A stretch of DNA of 64,000 nucleotides, taken from Clostridium sp. M62/1 (GTDB lineage Bacteria > Bacillota > Clostridia > Lachnospirales > Lachnospiraceae). Of this stretch, positions 28,932 to 38,874 are shown piece by piece (position 1 is the stretch's first letter; each line of letters starts with the position of its first letter). Location of the stretch: positions 750,001-814,000 of the forward strand of contig NZ_CP085988.1 in NCBI RefSeq assembly GCF_020736365.1. Reading direction: 5' to 3'. Below the pieces are notes generated by a model. It made no database searches and had not been told where the DNA came from. It worked only from the letters and a program-made list of their open reading frames with translations. A program made the position numbers and the translations under genes.

Positions 28932-29164
28932 GCCCTGCCTGGCGGGAACACATCAGGTCAGAATTTACCGACGAAGCAGCCTGCGGCAGGCGAAAAACCT
29001 GAAAAGCCGGGAGGCAAAGAAATCATTAAAACAAATCTTCTGGCATCATCTCAGAGGGGAAAATTCCCTTCATCTTCAGAACAAATTTTTACAATCTTTT
29101 GCGGTTTCAGCTATGTCCTCAAAATAATAAGAAAAACAAAAAAAATCATTTTTTGTGATAGGTT

Positions 29165-29217
29165 TTGTGATTGCCCTTCTAATACACTATAAGAAAGCCT
29201 AAGAAAATTTTAAGAAA
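29165..29217 (+). promoter_or_regulatory. Promoter of the surface-protein cluster with TAAGAAA repeats
   Basis: TTGTGA (29165-29170), 17 bp, TATAAG (29188-29193). TAAGAAA occurs at 29190, 29200 and 29211, spaced 10 and 11 bases, overlapping the -10 and early transcript. This looks like a phased site for a regulator, possibly the BTAD protein upstream (inference). Confidence 0.6.
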
Positions 29218-29260
29218 ATTTATAAACAAAACATATTTTTACAAAAAAGGGGAGCAGGTA

Positions 29261-29481
29261 TTGATACAGAAAGCATCAGACAACAGAAAAGTGGAGGCAG
29301 CTTTCGTAATTAACATCAAGTATCGCCGCGATGCCGCCTGGCATGGGCAGGCAATATGGGCAGACAAAAAGCGTTCAGGTGCTTTAAAAGTATGCTGGAA
29401 CTGTTAAAGATGATGGACAGTGCCCTTGATATAGAAAAAGAGGAGGTTGAGTTGAAAAAATGGAAGGAAAGGCGGGAGTAA
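29261..29481 (+). CDS. Small leader protein split between two -1-related frames
   Basis: The zero frame starts at TTG 29261 (GGGGAG six bases upstream) and runs 48 codons to TAA at 29405. The -1 frame continues SMLELLKMMDSALDIEKEE to TAA 29479-29481. Joined, they give about 73 residues resembling a small-protein family I recall from Lachnospiraceae genomes, with a W-x-G...W and F(R/K)SxLELxxxMDSAL pattern. The heptamer T TTA AAA (29383-29389) lies in the overlap, seven bases before a hairpin (GGAACTGT/ACAGTGCC). Either a programmed -1 frameshift or a one-base loss in AAAAA (29366-29370) explains it. The -1 stop is two bases before the next start. Confidence 0.6.
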
Positions 29482-29483
29482 GA

Positions 29484-32400
29484 ATGGATTCCAGAAGAGG
29501 AAAATCGCGTGGAAAAAGTAACAGGCCTTTGAAGAGAAGCCTCCGTCGGGCAGTTGCATGGCTGCTTGTGTTCTGCATGTGTATGGCGAACATGAACTCG
29601 GCAGCATTCGCGGCTGAGATTGCCACTGCCAGCAACGCTCTTATGGCGGCAACTCCCAGCGACGCAAAGGCAACAGACAGCGATGCCATGGAAATCCTGA
29701 TGCCGGAGGAAGTAATCAGCGGAGAGGATTTGGCCACAGAGGCAGCGCGGGCAATCTCGGAGGGAAATGAGTTTGATTTTGACTCTGAGATTCAGGTGAA
29801 GAAGGATGACCTGGGAAAGGACGAGGGATATGAGGAGCTGTTTAAGGGCCGAAGAAGCTTTGTGCTGTTTGCGGACAACGGAAACGGCGGACGCATCCAG
29901 GGGGACAATCCCAATGCCTATGGTTATATTCTTGTTCAGGTAGATGAGAAAGACTATAAAGCATTTGAGGAGGAGGCAGGAGCCGCTAAAGCGACGGATT
30001 CCAATGCCACGGACTCTGATGCGGCAGAGAGAAGCTGGACGCTTACGGGAGACGAGGAGTTAGTATTCCTCTACATCAATGCAGATGACGGAAGCGTAAC
30101 CTTCACATTAAATATTGAAAACCTCCAGGCAGATGACATTGTGGTTCCAAGCTACAGTGAGCTTAGGGAGGAGCAGAAGGCAGAGGAAGAGGAAAGCAAG
30201 GAAGAATCAGAAGCCAATAACCCGGCCACACTTCCGGCAGATGACGGAAGTGAGAACGGAGGAAGCGCAGGCGGCTCCGGAAGCGGCAGCGCAGGAAGCT
30301 CCGACAGCGCCGGGGATATGGAAGAAATAGAAGACGCAGATAAGCCGGACGGCTCTAGCGACGGCCAGGGTTCCGAGTCAGGCACAGATGGAGGCTCGGA
30401 GGACAGCACAGATGGAGCCGGTCAGGGAAGCGAGGATGCAGGAAACTCCGACAGCTCTGACGGCGCAGAAGATGCAGATAAGCCGGATGATTCCGATGAC
30501 GGCCAGAACGGCGGTCAGGATGCAGGAAACAGCGCAGAGGACGGAAATGGTTCCCAGTCAGGTTCCGGTTCCGGTGACACCGACAGCGGAAAAGCAGAGG
30601 GATCCGGCGATGCGGGAAGCCAGAAACCGGATGATTCCGATGATGGCCAGAATTCCGGTTCTGACCATGGATCTGATACAGGAAACAGCGGCTCCGGAAC
30701 AGAAGGGGACAAGAACAGTGGCTCCGGAAGTGAAGGAAACACAGGTTCAGGAAACACAGGAAGCTCCGACAAGGGAGACTCCGGAAAGGGAGATTCCAAT
30801 AAGGGAGACAGCGGCAGCAGCTCTTCTGACAAGGGAAGCTCCGATACAGGAAACAGCGGCAGCAGTTCTGATAAAGGAAGCTCCGACAAGGGCGGAAGCT
30901 CTGACACAGCGAAGCTGTCAAAATCCAGCTATGATGTCCCTGTTGTTATGGGCCCGAATCCAAACGCAGAGTTTGAGAGCGACGAATTCGGCGATGACAT
31001 CAGCTTCGACGAGTGGCAGGAGATGATGGAAGAGGCCGAGGAGGAAGAAGAGGAAGACTACGAGGACTACATAGAAGAGACCGATCTGGCCTATGAGGAT
31101 GAAGACGGAACGACCTATCTTGGAATGAGCATGCTTCCGGCAGTAAGCGCTACGGTGAAGAAAGAGAAGAAAGCCAACCCGATCGCCCGCCTGCTCCGCA
31201 TGAAAGCGGCTGCAGAGGAGACACCGGCGGTGGTGATGGCCGGGACAGCGGCGTTAAGCGACCTGGTTCCTTCTGAGGATACCTACTACAAACAGATAGA
31301 GGCAAACGGTGATGGAACCTACCGTCTGCATCTGGGCATTACCGGCGGCGATCAGCAGGGACTGGATATTGTTCTGGTGATCGACCTGTCAAACAGCATG
31401 GATGACGGAATCTCAGAGGACAGCAGTGACAGCAGACTGAAAGTGCTGAAAGATACTCTGGGGTACTATCGGACAAGTTATGGCTCTCACGGGAGGCCGT
31501 CAACAGAAGGAAAAGAAGGCTTTATCGATGAGCTGTTTGAACAGTCTCCGAACAGCCGTTTCTCTATCGTGACATATTCAACGGATGCCTCCACAGAGCT
31601 GGGATGGACAGAGTATGGCCGGAATGGAAGCGGTCAGCAGACAATCAAAAAGGCGATAGGGGATCTTCAGGCAAACGGCGGTACGAACTATGAGGCCGGT
31701 TTATATCAGGCCGTGGAAGTGCTTAAAGAACGCGGAAACAGCAGCAATATACCGGTTGTGATTTTCCTCAGCGATGGAAAGCCGACATACTATTATTCAG
31801 ATGTAGATGAGTTCAATGGACTGGAGACAGGATGGTTGCCCATGATAGGTAACTATGATAACCGCGAGGGTGATGGCGGCAGTATTGACACAGATACAGG
31901 CGACGGCACTATTTTCGCTGCAGGCAGGTTCCATGAGGAGATGGAGGCGCTGCAGGGGATCACTTACTGTGTGGGCTTTGGCATTCCAGAGCTGGAGGAC
32001 AACGACTACGACCGCTACGCTCCAGAACAGTACCTGTACACAATTGCCGAGGGACTCGACTGGACGACAGATCGGGACGGCAAGTATATAGCCCCAACGG
32101 CAAGCGCCACAACAATCGAGGTGGAGGCAGAAAGTTCCGAACTGACGACCGCTTTCCAGAGTATTCTGAATAACCTGAAAATGAAGAACGTAACAATTTC
32201 CGATACTCTGAGCCAGTTTGTAACCTTTGCGGGAGATGAAAGTGCATCGAATGTACAGGTCAGAAAGTTTACGAGAAACAATAGGGGAGAGCTTGTCGAT
32301 GGAGGCCTCCTTCAGGAAGGGACAGACTACGAGGATATTATATTTGATGAGCAAAACGGCAAGATTGAGCTGAGGTTCGGTGAAGACAGACAACTCCAGT

Positions 32401-35400
32401 CAGGCACCGTCTATGAGCTGTCCTTTGACATCAAGTTAAAAGCAGGAGTGGAGATTACTGCAGCAGATAAAATAGAGGGAGATGAAAATACAGATTACAG
32501 AGAAAACGAAAATCTGAGCTCCGGCCAGAGGGGAGTGCTAACCAATGAAGACGCCTACTTCTCCTTCGGTGAGGATGGAACGACAAAGGTAAGATTCCCG
32601 CACCCGGTTATCCCGGCTCCGGCCACCAATCATCCTGAGTATAGAAAATATATTAAGGATAATGGAAACGGTACTTATACTCTGACGCTGGATGTAAAGT
32701 CTGATGTAGGCTCTGTGACAACCGGACAGAAGGATCCGACACCGACAGCAGTTATGTTTGTGATCGACAAGTCGGGAAGTATGGATCAGAGTTTTGGAAG
32801 CGGAAATAGTGATGCGAGAAGAGAAGTAGTGAATTCGGCACTCGAGCTGTTTTTCAATCAGCTTTCTGACGGAGACTACAATATTCAGTTTGGCGGATAC
32901 AAGTTCAGCGATAGCGGAGAAAGAGTCAACTTTAACGATCAGGGATGGGAGACTGAATATTGGGAAACTGATACTTCAAATGCGCTCAGCCATTTAAAGC
33001 TTACATCCCGGGAAACGGATGGAAGTACATACCCCTCCCAAACTCTGCGCTCAGCCATTAGCGCATTAGAAAATGTTGAACTTGGCGAAAACGGGAAGAG
33101 ATACCTGATTTTCCTGACAGACGGAGAACCTGGACAAAATAGTTATAGTTTCAGCGAGAAAGAGGCAGAAAATTGTTACTCTGCAATTAAAAATCTGGAT
33201 TCGGGCACTACCTTTTATGCGATTCAGGTAGCTAACAGTGATTCCCACGGTTTTATGGAATCTATGGTCAGCAATGCCAATTCTGTAGATGGCGTTACGG
33301 CACAGAAATTTGTCGGAAACAGCGCGGATGAGCTGAACGCTGCCTTTTCCCAGATGGCGGCTGAGATTTCAGGAAGCGCCGGAACGACAGTTCCGGGAGC
33401 TGCCAATGTGGTAATCACAGATACGCTCAGCGAATACGCCGACATGGTAAATCCGGGCAGTATAACAGTCAGCTGCAGCAACGGTGTCCAGCTGTCAGCC
33501 AGCGACTATACGGCAACCTATGATCAGGCGACCAGAACCGTTACCGTTCAGTTCAGAGCAGATTATGAATTGGAGAAGGATGCGACCTACAGCATATCCT
33601 TTGATGTGAAGCCTTCAGAAGAGGCCTATAACAAATTCGAGAAGGACGGCGGGTACTACCGGAATGAAGATGGAGGCTACATTTTAGCTGACGGAGAAGA
33701 ACCATCAGAAGAAAATCAGTATAAGGGTGATGAAAAGACAGACGATCCATCTGTACCAGAAGATTCCCAGACCAGCTCCGGAAAGCCCGGATTCCCGGCC
33801 AATAAAAAGGCGACGCTTCAGTATACCTATGACGGAGGGACGGGGAGGTTTGAATATCCGCATCCGGTGCTCCAGATTCCAGAACCGGTACTGCCGGATG
33901 AGTACAATAAGCGCATCGAACCCAATGATGACGGCACCTATTCCCTGACGCTGGATGTGACGGGAATTGAGGGCAATCCGGCTACAGTAACCACGAAGTA
34001 TCCGGTGGATCTTGTGTTTGTGATCGATAAGTCGCTCAGTATGGATTACGATATAGACGGCAATGAGATTAAATGGTGGGATGATGAAACGGAGAGCAGG
34101 AAGGATATAGTGAACGACGCTCTGGAAGAGATAATTCCGGATCTGTGTTCCCAGCAGTATGATATTCAGATTGCCGGGTATCAGTTCAGCGGCAGCAGCA
34201 CTCGTGTTCTGGATTGGAGCAGAGAGGAACAGCAGGTACTCAGCGGACTGAAGATTGCGAGGACGAGCAGTTCTACGGAGCCATCACAGGCGCTGGCGGA
34301 TGCGCTGGATATGCTGAAAACAGGATCGCCGGCCCACCGGAATCAGAGTAATGTAAAGAAATATCTGATTTTCATGACAGACGGAGAGCCTACCGAACCA
34401 GAGGATTGGTCTTACAATGCTGTTAGAAATCATGCTGTCCCGGGAGCCAGCATCTACACAATAGGAGTTTCCTCTGACGCGTCAACTAACCTGATGGAAG
34501 GTATACGTTCTACGGCATTAAGTAACGGAATGTACGCCCCTGCGACATTTAAAGGAACGTCTGCCCAGCTGATAAGAGATGCGTTTACTCAGATAAAGGA
34601 CGAGATTATCAGTACAAGCACTCCTCCGGCAGGAATCAGCAGCGTGGTAATCAAAGATACTCTCAGCGAATATGCGGACATGGTTTCCACAGAAGGCGAG
34701 GTTGAAATCTTAAAAGATGGCAGTCCAATGAGTGAGAGAGAATCTGCGGAGGCAGTAGAAAGCATAAGCATAAATGGGAATGAGATAACTGTTACGTTTA
34801 AGCCCGGCTATGCGCTGGAAGATGGTGTGACCTACGGAATCCGGTTTAAGGTAAAGCCGAGCCAGTATGCGGAAGAGCAGTTTGCAGCAAACGGAGGCTA
34901 CTACGAGTTGGGTGATGATGGGCTGCTCTCCGATACGGAGACAACCGGAGAGGAAGATACCGGAAGCCACAGCTCTGGAAAGCCTGGCTTCCCGTCCAAC
35001 GAGGAGGCAACGCTTTCCTACTCCTACGACGGATACCCGCAGCCGGATCTGGAATACAGGCATCCGGTTCTCCAGGTTCCCGAGGAAGGCAGCTTCACAG
35101 TTAAGAAATTAATTGTGGATGAGGATGGAAATCCGGCAGAGGGAGCAGATCCAGACCAGAAGTTTATCATTTATATTGAAAAGCAGACGGAAGAGGGAGA
35201 GTGGGTTCCCTACTCCTCCGTAGCCCTTGCAAACGGTGAGAGATCGCCGGAAATCAGGACAGAGGGCGAAGGAACATTCAGAATTTCAGAGGTTGTTCCT
35301 ATGGAATACAGCCTGCGCGGGATCACTGTGACGAAGAATGCAGACGGGCAGTCTGAGGAAGTCTCCGTGACAGAGGACGGGGAGGCTGTGTACTTTACCG

Positions 35401-35621
35401 TTCATCTGGCAGACAAACTGGAAGTGACCGTAGAGAATATTCTGGGACACAAGGGATATTTCCACAGTACGGCGGACGTAAAGAATACGACAACCGGAGA
35501 CCCTGAGGAACCGTTCAGCAACGGCTCAGCAGCGCAGCAGGCTGCCAGTGAGCTTCCGAGAGCGGAGGCGGCTAAAAAGAAGGTAGAAATTGAGACAGAG
35601 GAGGGTGAGCCACTTGTATAA
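29484..35621 (+). CDS. Giant secreted surface protein with three VWA modules
   Basis: A 2045-residue exported protein. The signal peptide has an Arg/Lys-rich n-region and ends near AAFAAE. A Ser/Gly/Asp low-complexity region spans about 225-482, and an acidic Glu/Asp stretch lies near 510-530. Three modules of 420-450 residues follow, starting near 600, 1051 and 1472. Each has a DGTY-type strand, a VWA domain with intact DxSxS metal site (DLSNS, DKSGS, DKSLS) and a TLSxY(A)-type repeat. A Cna-B-like domain lies near 1868-1960. No LPxTG or C-terminal membrane helix is present. ATG 29484 is chosen for GGGAG five bases upstream; ATG 29460 has poor spacing. Probable adhesin of the cluster. Confidence 0.85.
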   Translation: MDSRRGKSRGKSNRPLKRSLRRAVAWLLVFCMCMANMNSAAFAAEIATASNALMAATPSDAKATDSDAMEILMPEEVISGEDLATEAARAISEGNEFDFDSEIQVKKDDLGKDEGYEELFKGRRSFVLFADNGNGGRIQGDNPNAYGYILVQVDEKDYKAFEEEAGAAKATDSNATDSDAAERSWTLTGDEELVFLYINADDGSVTFTLNIENLQADDIVVPSYSELREEQKAEEEESKEESEANNPATLPADDGSENGGSAGGSGSGSAGSSDSAGDMEEIEDADKPDGSSDGQGSESGTDGGSEDSTDGAGQGSEDAGNSDSSDGAEDADKPDDSDDGQNGGQDAGNSAEDGNGSQSGSGSGDTDSGKAEGSGDAGSQKPDDSDDGQNSGSDHGSDTGNSGSGTEGDKNSGSGSEGNTGSGNTGSSDKGDSGKGDSNKGDSGSSSSDKGSSDTGNSGSSSDKGSSDKGGSSDTAKLSKSSYDVPVVMGPNPNAEFESDEFGDDISFDEWQEMMEEAEEEEEEDYEDYIEETDLAYEDEDGTTYLGMSMLPAVSATVKKEKKANPIARLLRMKAAAEETPAVVMAGTAALSDLVPSEDTYYKQIEANGDGTYRLHLGITGGDQQGLDIVLVIDLSNSMDDGISEDSSDSRLKVLKDTLGYYRTSYGSHGRPSTEGKEGFIDELFEQSPNSRFSIVTYSTDASTELGWTEYGRNGSGQQTIKKAIGDLQANGGTNYEAGLYQAVEVLKERGNSSNIPVVIFLSDGKPTYYYSDVDEFNGLETGWLPMIGNYDNREGDGGSIDTDTGDGTIFAAGRFHEEMEALQGITYCVGFGIPELEDNDYDRYAPEQYLYTIAEGLDWTTDRDGKYIAPTASATTIEVEAESSELTTAFQSILNNLKMKNVTISDTLSQFVTFAGDESASNVQVRKFTRNNRGELVDGGLLQEGTDYEDIIFDEQNGKIELRFGEDRQLQSGTVYELSFDIKLKAGVEITAADKIEGDENTDYRENENLSSGQRGVLTNEDAYFSFGEDGTTKVRFPHPVIPAPATNHPEYRKYIKDNGNGTYTLTLDVKSDVGSVTTGQKDPTPTAVMFVIDKSGSMDQSFGSGNSDARREVVNSALELFFNQLSDGDYNIQFGGYKFSDSGERVNFNDQGWETEYWETDTSNALSHLKLTSRETDGSTYPSQTLRSAISALENVELGENGKRYLIFLTDGEPGQNSYSFSEKEAENCYSAIKNLDSGTTFYAIQVANSDSHGFMESMVSNANSVDGVTAQKFVGNSADELNAAFSQMAAEISGSAGTTVPGAANVVITDTLSEYADMVNPGSITVSCSNGVQLSASDYTATYDQATRTVTVQFRADYELEKDATYSISFDVKPSEEAYNKFEKDGGYYRNEDGGYILADGEEPSEENQYKGDEKTDDPSVPEDSQTSSGKPGFPANKKATLQYTYDGGTGRFEYPHPVLQIPEPVLPDEYNKRIEPNDDGTYSLTLDVTGIEGNPATVTTKYPVDLVFVIDKSLSMDYDIDGNEIKWWDDETESRKDIVNDALEEIIPDLCSQQYDIQIAGYQFSGSSTRVLDWSREEQQVLSGLKIARTSSSTEPSQALADALDMLKTGSPAHRNQSNVKKYLIFMTDGEPTEPEDWSYNAVRNHAVPGASIYTIGVSSDASTNLMEGIRSTALSNGMYAPATFKGTSAQLIRDAFTQIKDEIISTSTPPAGISSVVIKDTLSEYADMVSTEGEVEILKDGSPMSERESAEAVESISINGNEITVTFKPGYALEDGVTYGIRFKVKPSQYAEEQFAANGGYYELGDDGLLSDTETTGEEDTGSHSSGKPGFPSNEEATLSYSYDGYPQPDLEYRHPVLQVPEEGSFTVKKLIVDEDGNPAEGADPDQKFIIYIEKQTEEGEWVPYSSVALANGERSPEIRTEGEGTFRISEVVPMEYSLRGITVTKNADGQSEEVSVTEDGEAVYFTVHLADKLEVTVENILGHKGYFHSTADVKNTTTGDPEEPFSNGSAAQQAASELPRAEAAKKKVEIETEEGEPLV

Positions 35622-36333
35622 AAGCAGAGCAAAAAAGAATATGGTGAAGCTGACAGGAATCGCCCTCCTGGCAGCCCTCACCGCAGGGATTGGAGGCACG
35701 GCCGCTGTCATTCGCCATCAGGTAAATATGCGAAATGAGATTGCCACTCCTACTGTTGAGGTCAGCGTGAACGAAAACTTAGACGGGGATCTGACAGGTG
35801 GAGACAAACCCAAAGAGGTGAAATTTACCAACAATGGCACGGCGGACATATTTTTGAGAGTTTCCTATGCAGAAAGCTGGAAGCTGGATGCAGGCGGCGG
35901 GACAGAGGAACTTCTGAACAATTATGATGAAGAGGGCCAGATTCCTGTTGTGACCAAGCAGAATAGTCCGGAGGGATTTCTGAGCGGGTCAGACTGGGTT
36001 TATATCGACGGCTGGTACTACTATACAAAGATTCTCCCTGCCGGAGGGACAACGGAACCTGTTTTAAAGAGTGTAGATTTCTCCAAATTAACAGGTACAA
36101 TCGATGAAAACCTGACAGATTATCAGAATGCCGGCTACGAACTGTATTTTCAGACAGAGGCCGTACAGGCCAGCGATGAGCTGAAGGTAAGTATGGATGC
36201 GGCTGAGGAGCTGTTTGGGGAAGGTTTTGTTCCATATGAGACGGCAGACAAACAAGAAGAGATGAACAGCGAGACATGGCAGGAAGATCGGTTAAACGCC
36301 TATATTGACTGGACAGAGGAAGGAGGTAACTAA
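35614..36333 (+). CDS. TasA/camelysin-like SipW-dependent surface subunit 1
   Basis: A 239-residue exported protein starting at TTG 35614 (AGGAGG nine bases upstream), overlapping the giant gene's stop by eight bases. After a basic start comes a hydrophobic helix LTGIALLAALTAGIGGTAAV, then a beta-rich domain with the VKFTNNGTADIFLRVSYAESW strand typical of the group. It is the most divergent subunit: its signal region lacks the Trp-Ala-Tyr motif seen in the others. Translational coupling to the giant protein suggests the two work together. Confidence 0.72.
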   Translation: MYKSRAKKNMVKLTGIALLAALTAGIGGTAAVIRHQVNMRNEIATPTVEVSVNENLDGDLTGGDKPKEVKFTNNGTADIFLRVSYAESWKLDAGGGTEELLNNYDEEGQIPVVTKQNSPEGFLSGSDWVYIDGWYYYTKILPAGGTTEPVLKSVDFSKLTGTIDENLTDYQNAGYELYFQTEAVQASDELKVSMDAAEELFGEGFVPYETADKQEEMNSETWQEDRLNAYIDWTEEGGN

Positions 36334-36335
36334 TT

Positions 36336-36992
36336 ATGAAGTATTATAAGCAATTAGGTATCATCCTGGCCGGCGGTGTCCTGGCGGTGGGAATCAGCGC
36401 GACGTGGGCGTATTTTTCCGACAGAAATGATATTGCCAACCCGTTTCATACAAGCAACAGCGCCATTGACATGATTGAGAATTATAACCCGGCAGAGACG
36501 GTTCTGCCGGGAGAAACCGTAGAGAAGGAGCCATATTTTGTCAACCAGGGAAGCACAGATTTAGTGCTCCGGCTTAAGATGGATACCTATTGGATCGATC
36601 AGAACGGGAACAGAAAAGATGATTTGGGAGGGGCGTATATTTTCGGGGGTTTACAACCTGAGGAGGATGATTATGTCACTCTGTATCTTCCGGATGGATG
36701 GGATGACGACTGGGTGCAGATAGAGGATTACTACTATTATAAGCACATTCTTCCCGGCAAGGAGGAAGGCGTTCAGAACACGACTTCAAATTTTCTGGAT
36801 CATCTGACCTTAAGTCCAGAGGTTTCCAACGATGAGCATGCAGCAGATTACAGCGGCTGCAAATTCATAGTTGATTTTCATGCGGAGGCAGTTCCGGCAG
36901 ATGAGCTGGCCATCGAAGTTGCAGACTGGGATTTAATTCAGACAGATGCAGGCGGATTGTTAGACTGGGCAAAACTGCTTCCAGAATCATAG
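36336..36992 (+). CDS. TasA/camelysin-like SipW-dependent surface subunit 2
   Basis: A 218-residue protein. The signal segment LGIILAGGVLAVGISATWAYFSD is of the SipW-cognate class (cleavage expected after the ATWA region), followed by NPFHTSNSAIDMIENYNP, the conserved G/S-x(4)-E-x-(F/Y)-x-P start of the mature domain, and the FVNQGSTDLVLRLKMDTYW strand. Three bases separate it from subunit 1. It is probably a fibre or matrix subunit; no enzymatic motif is visible. Confidence 0.78.
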   Translation: MKYYKQLGIILAGGVLAVGISATWAYFSDRNDIANPFHTSNSAIDMIENYNPAETVLPGETVEKEPYFVNQGSTDLVLRLKMDTYWIDQNGNRKDDLGGAYIFGGLQPEEDDYVTLYLPDGWDDDWVQIEDYYYYKHILPGKEEGVQNTTSNFLDHLTLSPEVSNDEHAADYSGCKFIVDFHAEAVPADELAIEVADWDLIQTDAGGLLDWAKLLPES

Positions 36993-37058
36993 AACACGGA
37001 AAAATCGTTGGAAAACCTTTCCTGAATATCAGGGAAGCAGGACAGGAGGAGACAGAAA

Positions 37059-37964
37059 ATGAGGAAGAAACATATCGCTGCATTAGCAGGTATCGCAGCA
37101 GTGTTTGCAGTCGGCGGCTCCCTGGCATATTTCAATCAGAATCTGGAAGCAGTAAATGTTTTAAATGTGGGAAAGTTCGACACAGAGGTTGTGGAGATCT
37201 TTAATCCAGAAGAAGGAGAAAACTGGCAGCCGGGAGTAACGGTAAATAAACAGTATTCCGTGAAAAATTCCGGATCGATTGATTCACTGGTGCGGGTGAA
37301 ACTTCAGGAAACTTGGACGCGGAAGGGAGAAGAAGAGCCGTTCCTTTCCATTGATTCCTCAGAAGAGCCAGAGATACTGGGGAATAATCCGGAAGCGGAC
37401 AATAAGATTGAAAGCGTGTTTCAGTCCGATAATACGGACGGGGCGGCCGGCAACGACAGGGATGATTCGGTCGTCTGGAAGGAGCTGCAGACAGATGCAG
37501 GTGACGACTGGGCCTACTATAAAGGATATTACTATTACGAAAAGACACTGACGCCGGGAACGACTACAAATGCGCTCTTGGAATCTGTGACCTTGGATAA
37601 GGATATTGATTTGGGAGAGATGCTGTTTGTTAAAAAATATTCTACCAAACCGGGAAATGACCTTATAGAAAGCGATTGGAAGGAGTTTCCTTTAAATGCA
37701 GATGGAAAACAGATGTCAGAAAGAGAGCTTGTGGAGTTTTTGAAAGAAAACGGAGAAACGGCTTATCATCTGAAAACAGAAATTGTAGTCAGTGCTGAGG
37801 CTCCGGGATACTCTGATGCAGATTATAACCTGATTATTACAGCACAGTCAGTTCAGCCCACAGAGGAAGCGGTCAGAGATCTGTTTGGCGAAGACGTACT
37901 GTTCCACGCAAAAGAAAGCGGCTGGCTTTGGGAATTCCAGGAAGATGTAGTAAAAAATCAGTAG
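37059..37964 (+). CDS. TasA/camelysin-like SipW-dependent surface subunit 3
   Basis: A 301-residue protein. The signal segment AALAGIAAVFAVGGSLAYFNQ is followed by VGKFDTEVVEIFNPEEGENW-QPGVTV and VKNSGSIDSLVRVKLQETW, the block shared by all later subunits. An acidic insertion lies near 110-135, and YYYEKTLTPGTTTNALLESVTL near 167 is another shared block. The C-terminal part has SVQPTEEAVRDLFGED, matching subunits 4-6. AGGAGG precedes the ATG. Confidence 0.8.
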   Translation: MRKKHIAALAGIAAVFAVGGSLAYFNQNLEAVNVLNVGKFDTEVVEIFNPEEGENWQPGVTVNKQYSVKNSGSIDSLVRVKLQETWTRKGEEEPFLSIDSSEEPEILGNNPEADNKIESVFQSDNTDGAAGNDRDDSVVWKELQTDAGDDWAYYKGYYYYEKTLTPGTTTNALLESVTLDKDIDLGEMLFVKKYSTKPGNDLIESDWKEFPLNADGKQMSERELVEFLKENGETAYHLKTEIVVSAEAPGYSDADYNLIITAQSVQPTEEAVRDLFGEDVLFHAKESGWLWEFQEDVVKNQ

Positions 37965-38008
37965 AACTGATTTTATAATTTTCTATTAATTATTAGGAGG
38001 AAATAGCT

Positions 38009-38845
38009 ATGAAAATGAACAAAAAAGTGACGGCATTAGGTGGCTTAGTAGCGCTTGCAGCAGTGGGAGGAACATGGGCATATTTCAATCAGACAGCAGA
38101 GATTACGAACCCATTTGATACTGGAAAATACGGCGGAAGCGTAATCGAGCACTTCAACCCCAGCGACGGCGGTGACTGGCAGCCAGGTGCAACTGTAGAC
38201 AAGGAAGTTATCGCTCAGAATACAGGAGATCAGCCATTATTAGTTCGTGTAAAGATGGCAGAAACTTGGTCCAGAAATGAAATGGCAGGGACACTTCCCA
38301 ATATTACCAGTGCAGATGGAGAAGCATTTTTAGTAGTGGATCAGGTGGATGCAGAAGATGGAGATACTGTAGGTGATCAGACAGTAGTGCGTAAAAACTT
38401 TGCTAACAATAATATGTGGACTCAGGGAGGAGATGGATACTGGTATTACAATGGCCAGTTAGCCCCTGGAACCAGTACCGAGGCTCTTCTTGAATCTGTA
38501 ACCTTGGCTGAAAATGTTGACCTTGGTAAGTATACGACAACGTATCAGTACTGCACGACAGAGGGAAAAGATTCTCTGCCAGATGGAGACACTGAGTGGA
38601 CAGTAGCTCCTGGTGGAGAGAAGGACTCAGACATGCTGGCTGCAGCGGAGGCTGCCAAGAAGGCGGGAGATTCCTTCCATGTTAAGAAAGAGGTTGCACT
38701 TGATGAAAATGCTGCAGGATATGCAGATGCTGAATATGAGCTGACAATTACTGTTGAGATGGTTCAGCCGACAGAAGATGCAGTTATTGCAGAGTGGGGA
38801 GAGGACAGCCTTCAGTATCTGGTTGCCTGGGCTGAGGCAGAATAA
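38009..38845 (+). CDS. TasA/camelysin-like SipW-dependent surface subunit 4
   Basis: A 278-residue subunit with signal segment ALGGLVALAAVGGTWAYFNQ, then GKYGGSVIEHFNPSDGGDW-QPGATV. The blocks VKMAETWSRNE, YWYYNGQLAPGTSTEALLESVTL and VEMVQPTEDAVIAEWGEDSL align with subunit 3. An excellent AGGAGG site precedes the ATG, and the base composition is slightly less GC-rich than its neighbours, which may reflect high expression. It lies immediately before sipW, the place TasA-type substrates usually occupy. Confidence 0.82.
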   Translation: MKMNKKVTALGGLVALAAVGGTWAYFNQTAEITNPFDTGKYGGSVIEHFNPSDGGDWQPGATVDKEVIAQNTGDQPLLVRVKMAETWSRNEMAGTLPNITSADGEAFLVVDQVDAEDGDTVGDQTVVRKNFANNNMWTQGGDGYWYYNGQLAPGTSTEALLESVTLAENVDLGKYTTTYQYCTTEGKDSLPDGDTEWTVAPGGEKDSDMLAAAEAAKKAGDSFHVKKEVALDENAAGYADAEYELTITVEMVQPTEDAVIAEWGEDSLQYLVAWAEAE

Positions 38846-38874
38846 AATGACTGCTTGATAAGAGGACACAATTC

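Noticed and set aside
28855..29192. Small frames such as the one beginning MSIPAFGERAGFLIIGNS
   Set aside because: They cover the terminator and palindromic hairpin; similar short frames arise wherever such repeats occur and do not indicate a gene.
30115..31026. Long alternative-frame readings rich in Arg/Met or Pro/Ser within the giant surface gene
   Set aside because: They mirror the Ser/Gly/Asp low-complexity repeat of the real gene in other frames; no starts or motifs of their own.
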